From the NCBI GenBank assembly GCA_030156305.1, contig JASGMZ010000216.1, positions 1-5,301 of the forward strand: 5,301 bases of DNA, given 5' to 3'. The position numbers and the translations under genes were made by a program. This DNA is from Bacteroidales bacterium (GTDB lineage Bacteria > Bacteroidota > Bacteroidia > Bacteroidales > UBA12077). The notes beneath the pieces were generated by a model, which saw only the letters and a list, made by a program, of their open reading frames with translations, had not been told where the DNA came from and did no database searches. This document shows positions 1-5,301 of the stretch, piece after piece (the first letter of the stretch is position 1; every line of letters starts with the position of its first letter).

Positions 1-34
1 CTACGGCACTTTATCCATTCATTTTTAGTATCTT

Positions 35-421
35 TTAATCAATCTCCTCAACCGCCTGATACTCGAAGGGTACATTAACCAACTCGGCATATTCCTCTCC
101 TGCTTCCAACATATCATCATCACCATCAAGATAGTTCCATATAATTTTCACCTCTTTCCCGGCTTTATTCATCTTATTTAAAATATTCATTATCTCGAGA
201 AGCATAAGCGAAGAGGCCGAATTAAAGTATTCCATTTTAAACTCAAACCATGTTTTGTCATTCGGATTTTTGGCATACTCTTCTAACCATTCAAACACCG
301 GAGCATAAAATGTTTTGCTTTCTTCGGGAAATGATTTGCCGGCAATTACAAATTTACTGTTTTCTTTATCAAGAAAAATTTTAGGCGTTGATTCTAGTGC
401 TTCAATAAGTAATGGTTCCAT
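35..421 (-). CDS. SiaC-family (DUF1987) regulatory phosphoprotein
   Basis: This 128-residue protein matches the SiaC/DUF1987 family in length and pattern. Seen: an N-terminal ATPKI-like stretch (STPKIFLD, residues 11-18), then GKSFPEES (28-35), the FYAPVFEWLEEY segment (38-49), a YFNSASS motif (65-71) and a C-terminal acidic stretch (99-110). Known for the family: SiaC of Pseudomonas aeruginosa is a small STAS-like cytosolic protein phosphorylated on Thr68 by SiaB and dephosphorylated by the PP2C phosphatase SiaA; the unphosphorylated form binds and activates the diguanylate cyclase SiaD. Here Ser68 (codon 218-220) falls at the equivalent place and is the likely phosphosite, with Ser70 and Ser71 close by. 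The ATG lies 7 bp after the stop of the phosphatase gene, so the two are almost certainly co-transcribed and probably translationally coupled; no Shine-Dalgarno is visible in the AATAATT spacer. The TAA stop is at 35-37. The output partner is unknown because no cyclase or kinase gene is in view. Confidence 0.88.
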   Translation of the reverse strand: MEPLLIEALESTPKIFLDKENSKFVIAGKSFPEESKTFYAPVFEWLEEYAKNPNDKTWFEFKMEYFNSASSLMLLEIMNILNKMNKAGKEVKIIWNYLDGDDDMLEAGEEYAELVNVPFEYQAVEEID

Positions 422-428
422 AATTATT

Positions 429-2639
429 TTATGATTTCAGGTATTTATTTAACGTAGCTAAGAATAATTTTAACCGAATAGGTTTTAGAATAAAATCATC
501 GCATCCCACTTCAACGGCTTTATCTTTTGCATCCTCAATGTTAAGGGCTGTTTGTGCAATTACCGGAATATCTTTGCGGATTTTTTTAATCTCTTTGGTT
601 GTTTCAAAACCATCCATACCAGGCATATTTATATCCATCAGGATTAAATCAATTTCAGGATTTTCTTTAAACATAGCAATGGCCTCAGTTCCGTTTTGAG
701 CCCTTACTATATTTACATCAGTTATTTTTAAGGCTTCCACAAGGAAAAGATAATTCATCTCAGTATTCTCGGCAATAAGAATCGTTTTATCACTCCAGTC
801 ATACTTATCTTTAGGCACTAACTTTCGATTGGCCGTTTCGAGTTTAATGCCCATAACCAGGATATCATCCAACTGGATATAATCCCCTTTCCACTCTTCA
901 AATGTTTTCTCTAAAATCTGTTCCTGCACATCCATGGGCTTTTTATGAATTTTAAGCAGCAGCTCTTTAAAATTCCCCGACATAAATTTCTGTTTTTTAG
1001 GCCCGCCAATTTGATCGACAAAGCCATCGGAAAAGATATAAATTACATCATCTTTAAAGATGTCTATTTCGTGGTTAGTAAAGGATTTATCCGCTTTTTG
1101 ATGAATACTTACCGGCATCCGGTCGCCTTTAAAAATCTTTAACTCATTATCCCGGATAAGGTATAATGGGTTATGAGCGCCGGCGAACTGTAACTTTTGC
1201 TTCTCGGGGTCGATAATACAAAGAGCAATATCAATCCCGTCTTTCGATTCATTATCAGCACCCGATTGGTGTAAGGATTCAATAATATAGCTTCGCAGCT
1301 GATTTAAAATTTCATTGGCCTGTAACGAATAAACATGCTTATTTTCTACAATTTTATTTACAATCTCGTTTAAAAAGGCCGTACCGAGCACACTCATAAA
1401 AGCACCGGGTACTCCGTGCCCGGTACAATCTGCAGCAGCAATAATAATTTTATCATCCTTATTCATCATCCAGTAAAAATCACCGCTTACAATATCACGG
1501 GGTTTAAACAGGATAAAATGTTCGGGTAAACTACGACGGATAAAACTCAACGGGGGTAACAAAGCGGTTTGAATTCTTTTGGCATACTCAATGCTGTCGG
1601 TAATATCCAATTTTTGTTTATTGGCTAAATCACGCTGCTTTTCAATCTCTTCTTTTTGTTTAAAAATCTGTACGTTCTGGTCGGCCAGTTTTTTATTAGC
1701 TCTTTTTTTAGCCTGAAACTGACGATAAACCAGAATGGAGAAGAAGATGATAACAACAAAAATAAGCAGAATACCATAAATAATAAGCCGTTTATTTCGC
1801 AACTCGGCTTCCTTTTCGCTAATGGTAAGCCGGTTTAATTCCAGTTCAAGCTTTTGTTTCTCGGTAAGTTCTTTGGTTTGTTGTAGTGTTTGCTTTGTTT
1901 TTTCCAGTTCAGAAGATCTTTCACTTAACTCTTTTTGCGATTGAGCTTTTTCCACTTCGGCTTTACGGATATCCTCTTTACTTTTTTCTTCGATGGTTTT
2001 TATCTGCTCGGCTTTAATATGTTTATCCACTGTGGCAAAAAGATCAAAATACTTCAGGGCATTTTCAGAATCGCCCAATGCTTCGTAGTTTTCGGCCAAC
2101 ATACCATAGCAGGTTCGTACTAATGTCAAATTATTTAACTCCTGCGCATAGCTTAACGCTTCATTTAAAATAGTAACAGCCTCTTTATGTTGCGACAGAT
2201 TTTTTAATGCCGAAGCCTGGTTTATTAAACCGGTATATATTCCTCCTTTTTGTTTCAGGTTACGGGCATACTCAATTCCCTGGCGAAAATTTTCAACAGC
2301 CCGCTGATATTCTTCCTGGTCGGCATAAATGAGCCCGATATTATAATAAATTGTTTTTATTCCATTTTGATTATTGTTCTGCTTATTTAATTTAAGCGAC
2401 CGGGAAAAATAGTCAATGGCCTGGTTAAGCATTCTATTTTCCCAGTATAAGTAAGCGATTTTATTATAATTTTCGGCTTCCTGAATGGAATTACCTTCCA
2501 GTTGATAAGCCTGAGCCTGCTCTTTATAGGTATTAATCTTTTCTTCAATAGATTTATCAAGGGTTTGAGCCATTGACAACGGCAAAAAAATAATTAACAG
2601 TACAAGATAAATTATACCAAGTTGCAAGATTCTTTTCAT
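429..2639 (-). CDS. TPR-transmembrane-SpoIIE/PP2C phosphatase with C-terminal receiver domain
   Basis: A probable membrane-bound serine/threonine phosphatase of 736 residues, numbered from the ATG at 2637-2639; an in-frame TTG directly before it could add one residue but is less likely. Domains in order: signal peptide or anchor (1-24, SMA|Q cleavage), about four TPRs (about 40-206), coiled coil (about 208-283), transmembrane helix (285-305), second coiled coil (about 309-344), the DSIEYAKRIQ linker typical of Bacteroidota SpoIIE proteins (348-357), and a PP2C domain (about 360-600). Metal-binding acids are present: Asp387 (VSGDFYW), Asp404 (ADCTGHG), Asp538 (FSDGF) and Asp591/592 (LDDIL). 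A receiver domain follows (618-734) with phosphoacceptor Asp669, Thr697 and Lys719, but its acidic pocket reads Glu624-Asn625, so the usual second Asp is missing. Expected topology is periplasmic TPRs and cytosolic catalysis. The likely substrate is the SiaC protein encoded 7 bp downstream, by analogy with SiaA. The receiver at the C-terminus is unlike RsbU-type regulators, which carry it at the N-terminus. Confidence 0.92.
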   Translation of the reverse strand: MKRILQLGIIYLVLLIIFLPLSMAQTLDKSIEEKINTYKEQAQAYQLEGNSIQEAENYNKIAYLYWENRMLNQAIDYFSRSLKLNKQNNNQNGIKTIYYNIGLIYADQEEYQRAVENFRQGIEYARNLKQKGGIYTGLINQASALKNLSQHKEAVTILNEALSYAQELNNLTLVRTCYGMLAENYEALGDSENALKYFDLFATVDKHIKAEQIKTIEEKSKEDIRKAEVEKAQSQKELSERSSELEKTKQTLQQTKELTEKQKLELELNRLTISEKEAELRNKRLIIYGILLIFVVIIFFSILVYRQFQAKKRANKKLADQNVQIFKQKEEIEKQRDLANKQKLDITDSIEYAKRIQTALLPPLSFIRRSLPEHFILFKPRDIVSGDFYWMMNKDDKIIIAAADCTGHGVPGAFMSVLGTAFLNEIVNKIVENKHVYSLQANEILNQLRSYIIESLHQSGADNESKDGIDIALCIIDPEKQKLQFAGAHNPLYLIRDNELKIFKGDRMPVSIHQKADKSFTNHEIDIFKDDVIYIFSDGFVDQIGGPKKQKFMSGNFKELLLKIHKKPMDVQEQILEKTFEEWKGDYIQLDDILVMGIKLETANRKLVPKDKYDWSDKTILIAENTEMNYLFLVEALKITDVNIVRAQNGTEAIAMFKENPEIDLILMDINMPGMDGFETTKEIKKIRKDIPVIAQTALNIEDAKDKAVEVGCDDFILKPIRLKLFLATLNKYLKS

Positions 2640-2664
2640 CAAAGAAAGTTTATTAAACGGTTAC

Positions 2665-4413
2665 TTATTCAACAAAAAATTCAACCATTTTTTCCGATTG
2701 GTTTCCGAGCTTATCAAACGATTTTACATCAATATAATAAACCTGATTTTCCTTGAAATCCTTAATCAGGCTGTTGTATGATCTGGAGGGAGAGCCATTA
2801 ACCGAGTAGGTCATTTTATCAAAACCTACCAGCGTATCTGTTGATGATAAAAACAGCACTACATGGGCAGGGTAAACATCATAACTTTTTTGATCGATTA
2901 CTTTTGTTTTTTCAGAAATCATACTAAATCGGAAAAATATCTCAGGCCCGGTATTATCTTCAACACAAATAAATGAATTCGTGCTTGAGTTATCTACATT
3001 ATCATAACCCATGTAATTTACGGTATGTACACCTTCCTTATTTATACGAAAAGGCTCAACGTATTCTTGTAAAGCTTCATTGTCAATGCCATATTCGATC
3101 CTTTTATATCCGGAACCATCATCTTTTGCCGATAGGCTAATTTTTGTATTGCGGGTAATAAACGTTGTGTCTTTAGATTTAAAATGGGGCCCCTCGAAAT
3201 GATGTCCCAGGGTTGGCCCCGATAAATCAACATAAGCAATGGTTGACTTATCCGTCATGATAGTTTTTATACTTTGATTATTAACATGATCGATTACAAA
3301 AGTTTGTATTTTTAGTTTTCCTGATTTATTTAAAAAGAAGGGTTGGGTATAAACCTGAAACTCTCCATCGTTAATTGAATATCGTATTTCTTTCACTCCC
3401 GCTTTATTATCCATGGCAGTAAGTTTAACCTTGCTTCTTCCGGAAGAATATTCTCGTCCGTTGGCAATAAACGTATTCCCGATCAGTTCGTCAACCACCA
3501 TGGGAGGAGTTTTATCTATATAAAAAGAATATTTTTTTGGTTCTTCTTTATTGCCTGCATGATCAACCGAATAATATGTTAACGAATGTTCTCCTTCGCT
3601 AAGCCCGGAGATATTTACAGGTTGTTTATAAGTATATTCGGTGCCTTCATTTATCGAAAAAATGGTATGCTTAACTTTTGAATTTTCATCCTTTGCTTCC
3701 AGTATCAATTTTGATCTTGGTGATAGAATATTATTATACTCATCGGTATTTATCGTAAGCTTTGTTTCCGGAGCCGTTAAATCAATTTTTAGGTTTATCT
3801 TTTGGGGTTCTTCTACATTTCCTACATGATCAACCGAATAATAATTAATCTCATATAATATTTCTTTATCAAAAATGACAGGATCATTAAATGGTTGATA
3901 ATTTTGCCCGTTAATAGAATAATACGTGGCTTCAACTCCCGACATTGCATCAGAAGCTTTCAACGTTAATTCTACCGGTTGGTCGAAATAGAGAATATTT
4001 TCACTTTTATAGTATTTTGGGTTACTAAGCGAAAATCGGGTAACCGGTGGCCTGCTATCAGAATAAATTTCAAAAATAACATCCTCAAGGGGGTAAACGA
4101 CCTGCTTAGTAGCAGTATCTACTTTCGAGGGAGAACGAAAAGTGTTATATCCTTCGGTATCAAGATACATCGGGTTTGCATATTTTTTGGAATCTTCGGC
4201 AGGAATCAATAAATGTGAGGGAGCATTCTCGTTAGGGGAAGAAGAAATCCGAAAATACAGAGGCATCCCTTTGTGAACATACATTTTCCCTTCTTCAGAC
4301 ACATAAAATTTTTTAGGATGGGTTAATGGTTCTTGTGATTTTAAAGAAAAGGAAAAAGCACAGAGAGAAATTAATAACAAAGAAAATTTAAATCTATTCA
4401 TATCGTTAAGCAT
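2665..4413 (-). CDS. Exported protein with five OmpL47-type Ig-like repeats
   Basis: A 582-residue protein with a signal peptide (MNRFKF then a hydrophobic run to about residue 24, cleavage probably near KSQ at 25-27). There is no convincing lipobox: the Cys at 18 is preceded by ISL. Residues 28-119 form an N-terminal region I do not recognise. It is followed by five repeats of about 90-96 residues (about 121-211, 212-300, 301-396, 399-487, 488-582). Each holds a YSING-like hairpin (for example 164-169, 345-350, 536-540) and ends in a YYSVDHxGN motif (191-199, 280-288; degenerate at 371-379, 467-475, 563-571), the usual signature of domains labelled OmpL47-type. The name comes from a Leptospira surface protein; the fold is expected to be an Ig/FN3-like beta sandwich, not a membrane barrel. 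There is no T9SS C-terminal domain, so I infer a periplasmic or outer-membrane-associated location. The ATG at residue 5 (4399-4401) gives a more standard signal peptide and is an alternative start. The phosphatase ATG follows 25 bp after the stop, suggesting one operon. Confidence 0.85.
   Translation of the reverse strand: MLNDMNRFKFSLLLISLCAFSFSLKSQEPLTHPKKFYVSEEGKMYVHKGMPLYFRISSSPNENAPSHLLIPAEDSKKYANPMYLDTEGYNTFRSPSKVDTATKQVVYPLEDVIFEIYSDSRPPVTRFSLSNPKYYKSENILYFDQPVELTLKASDAMSGVEATYYSINGQNYQPFNDPVIFDKEILYEINYYSVDHVGNVEEPQKINLKIDLTAPETKLTINTDEYNNILSPRSKLILEAKDENSKVKHTIFSINEGTEYTYKQPVNISGLSEGEHSLTYYSVDHAGNKEEPKKYSFYIDKTPPMVVDELIGNTFIANGREYSSGRSKVKLTAMDNKAGVKEIRYSINDGEFQVYTQPFFLNKSGKLKIQTFVIDHVNNQSIKTIMTDKSTIAYVDLSGPTLGHHFEGPHFKSKDTTFITRNTKISLSAKDDGSGYKRIEYGIDNEALQEYVEPFRINKEGVHTVNYMGYDNVDNSSTNSFICVEDNTGPEIFFRFSMISEKTKVIDQKSYDVYPAHVVLFLSSTDTLVGFDKMTYSVNGSPSRSYNSLIKDFKENQVYYIDVKSFDKLGNQSEKMVEFFVE
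3558..3576. repeat. 19-bp direct repeat, copy 1 (within Ig-repeat gene)
   Basis: These 19 bases are identical to those at 3825-3843, 267 bp (exactly 89 codons) away. On the coding strand they encode the YYSVDHA part of the second Ig-like repeat. The flanking bases (GGTTCTTCT on the plus strand just before) are also similar in the two copies. This is best read as the conserved core of two recently duplicated protein repeats, not a mobile element. Confidence 0.75.
3825..3843. repeat. 19-bp direct repeat, copy 2 (within Ig-repeat gene)
   Basis: Identical to the 19 bases at 3558-3576 and in the same codon phase. It encodes the YYSVDHV part of the first Ig-like repeat. A shorter related match (catgatcga) lies near 3284-3293 in the third repeat, showing that the similarity decays along the gene. 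Confidence 0.75.
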
Positions 4414-4512
4414 TATGTTTTTATGTTGTTTCTTATTTATACGGTAATCCTCAAAAAAGTTTTATAAAAAGCCAGGATTCTGATATATATTCTTATTAGC
4501 GAATAATACTAT
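4414..4512 (-). other. 99-bp AT-rich intergenic gap, possible leader/promoter region
   Basis: This is the only gap longer than 25 bp between genes here, so it is the likeliest place for a promoter of the three-gene cluster and for an end of the surface-protein transcript. It holds an imperfect inverted repeat (aatcct at 4446-4451, aggatt at 4474-4479, 22-base loop) and, inside the loop, a 10-bp perfect palindrome (ttttataaaa, 4460-4469). I see no good match to the Bacteroidota promoter consensus (TTTG, about 20 bases, then TAnnTTTG) and no GC-rich hairpin followed by a T run. The Ig-repeat gene start is preceded by A-rich sequence, as is usual in this phylum. Confidence 0.35.
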
Positions 4513-5301
4513 TTACCTGATAATGGTAACCGTACCCGATATTCGTGGAGCTCCATTTTTCAGGTTAATAATATAGTAATAACTATCCATGGGTAAATCA
4601 TTGCCATTAAAGGTTCCATCCCAATATTGTGATTCATCATATCCTCTGGCATAGAATACCCGGTTACCCCAACGATCAAAAATTTCTATTTCAGCCGCAG
4701 GATAGAGTGTACTCATTTCAATGACCCAGCGGTCATTAAATCCATCTCCATTGGGTGTAAATGCACTTGGAATCTTTAAACAATGATCACTTACACTATT
4801 TAACCTAAATGTTGTATCAATTTCACAAAGATTCTCATCCTGAATGATTACATGGTAAATATTAGATCGGATATCATATAGGTTTTCTTCGGCACTACCA
4901 TTATCCCAGTAAATATTATAATATCCTACACCACCACTAACATTCAATTCAATATATCCATTTTGTATATCAGGGCAGGATGGTCGCCTAATTACAGGAT
5001 CAATAACCAGTTCTTCGGGTTCAGATATTTCGACCACGGTATCGAGGGCACAATTATTTTTATCGGTAACCGTAATTTCATATACTCCTTTATCCAGCAT
5101 ATCTGCTACCGAAGCGTCATATCCATTCGACCAGTTATAGGTATATTCGGGAGTACCTCCAAACATGGAAATACCAATATATCCATCGGCAAAGCCATAG
5201 CAGGTAATGTCCGTTTTATCAATGGTTGCCTCTAATGGGTCGGGCTGGGTAATCTCAACATACACATGTTGTAAACAATTATTTTCATCAACAACCTCTG
5301 C
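4513..5301 (-). CDS. T9SS type-B sorted surface protein with SprB-like repeats (5' end outside window)
   Basis: The reading frame is open from the right edge to the TAA at 4513-4515, giving the last 262 residues of a larger protein. A GTG at 5263-5265 is not the start: the residues before it (AEVVDENNCLQH) are the end of a preceding repeat. Seen: the tail of one SprB-like repeat, a full repeat (about 32-104: TCYGFADG, GGTPEYTYNWSNG, GVYEITVTDKNNC), a more diverged repeat (about 107-170), then the gliding-motility/CHU_C C-terminal domain (176-262) with IPSAFTPNGDGFND (177-190), FDRWGNRVF (208-216), YWDGTFNG (226-233) and the terminal GTVTIIR. Known: this type-B domain sends proteins through the type IX secretion system to the cell surface, and SprB repeats occur in large adhesins, including the gliding adhesin SprB of Flavobacterium johnsoniae. 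Whether this protein is an adhesin, enzyme or structural protein depends on the missing N-terminal part. It lies 99 bp upstream of the Ig-repeat gene and may be in a separate transcript. Confidence 0.93.
   Translation of the reverse strand, partial: AEVVDENNCLQHVYVEITQPDPLEATIDKTDITCYGFADGYIGISMFGGTPEYTYNWSNGYDASVADMLDKGVYEITVTDKNNCALDTVVEISEPEELVIDPVIRRPSCPDIQNGYIELNVSGGVGYYNIYWDNGSAEENLYDIRSNIYHVIIQDENLCEIDTTFRLNSVSDHCLKIPSAFTPNGDGFNDRWVIEMSTLYPAAEIEIFDRWGNRVFYARGYDESQYWDGTFNGNDLPMDSYYYIINLKNGAPRISGTVTIIR

Noticed and set aside
1..34. A gene start downstream of the SiaC gene
   Set aside because: Both ATG codons on the minus strand reach a stop within six codons; the one frame open to the edge has no usual start codon.
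945..2123. Three plus-strand open frames of about 60-65 codons opposite the phosphatase gene
   Set aside because: They lie antisense to a clearly coding frame with recognisable domains, have no recognisable motifs of their own and match what chance gives in AT-rich antisense DNA.
3042..4212. Short open frames on both strands inside the Ig-repeat gene
   Set aside because: They are out-of-frame shadows of a gene with five clear repeats; their protein sequences show no domain signature.
4354..4365. Lipoprotein lipobox in the Ig-repeat protein (Cys at residue 18)
   Set aside because: The residues before the Cys (Ile-Ser-Leu) do not fit the lipobox, and the hydrophobic segment continues past the Cys, so an ordinary signal peptide is more likely.
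4446..4479. Intrinsic terminator after the surface-protein gene
   Set aside because: The stem is only 6 bp with a 22-base loop and is not followed by a run of T on the coding strand.
4414..4512. A Bacteroidota-type promoter (TTTG and TAnnTTTG) for the three-gene cluster
   Set aside because: The only TTTG in the right orientation (4452-4455 on the minus strand) lacks the TA of the -7 element, and no TAnnTTTG lies at the right spacing downstream of it; a TATAAAT is present but is not convincing in such AT-rich DNA.
4963..5235. A 90-codon plus-strand open frame opposite the T9SS surface-protein gene
   Set aside because: It is antisense to SprB-like repeats and has no recognisable features; its openness follows from codon bias on the other strand.

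Overview
The window is AT-rich DNA from a Bacteroidota bacterium. The strongest taxonomic evidence is the gene at the right edge: it ends in a type-B type IX secretion (gliding-motility/CHU_C) C-terminal domain preceded by SprB-like repeats, a combination essentially confined to that phylum. The A/T-rich start regions without a Shine-Dalgarno sequence, and the TPR-coiled-coil-SpoIIE phosphatase architecture, agree with this. I cannot name the genus.

All genes lie on the minus strand, so transcription reads right to left. First comes the 3' part of a T9SS-exported surface protein (4513 to the right edge, 5' end outside the window). After a 99-bp gap comes a tight three-gene cluster. Its first gene encodes an exported protein of five Ig-like, OmpL47-type repeats (2665-4413). 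After 25 bp comes a large membrane-bound signalling phosphatase with a periplasmic TPR domain, a transmembrane segment, a coiled coil, a SpoIIE/PP2C domain and a C-terminal receiver domain (429-2639). After 7 bp comes a SiaC/DUF1987-family regulatory phosphoprotein (35-421). The last 34 bases hold no supported gene.

The phosphatase-SiaC pair resembles the SiaA-SiaC pair of Pseudomonas aeruginosa, in which a membrane PP2C phosphatase dephosphorylates SiaC and a kinase, SiaB, phosphorylates it. Here the sensor half is different (periplasmic TPRs), and a receiver domain is fused after the phosphatase. No kinase and no diguanylate cyclase are in the window. A reasonable but untested model is that the exported Ig-repeat protein supplies or modulates a periplasmic signal to the TPR domain. 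The PP2C domain would then set the phosphorylation state of SiaC, with the receiver domain adding a second input. The receiver domain carries an Asp-to-Asn change in its metal-binding acidic pocket, so that input may be altered. The features most worth following up are this variant Sia-type module and its link to surface and periplasmic proteins.
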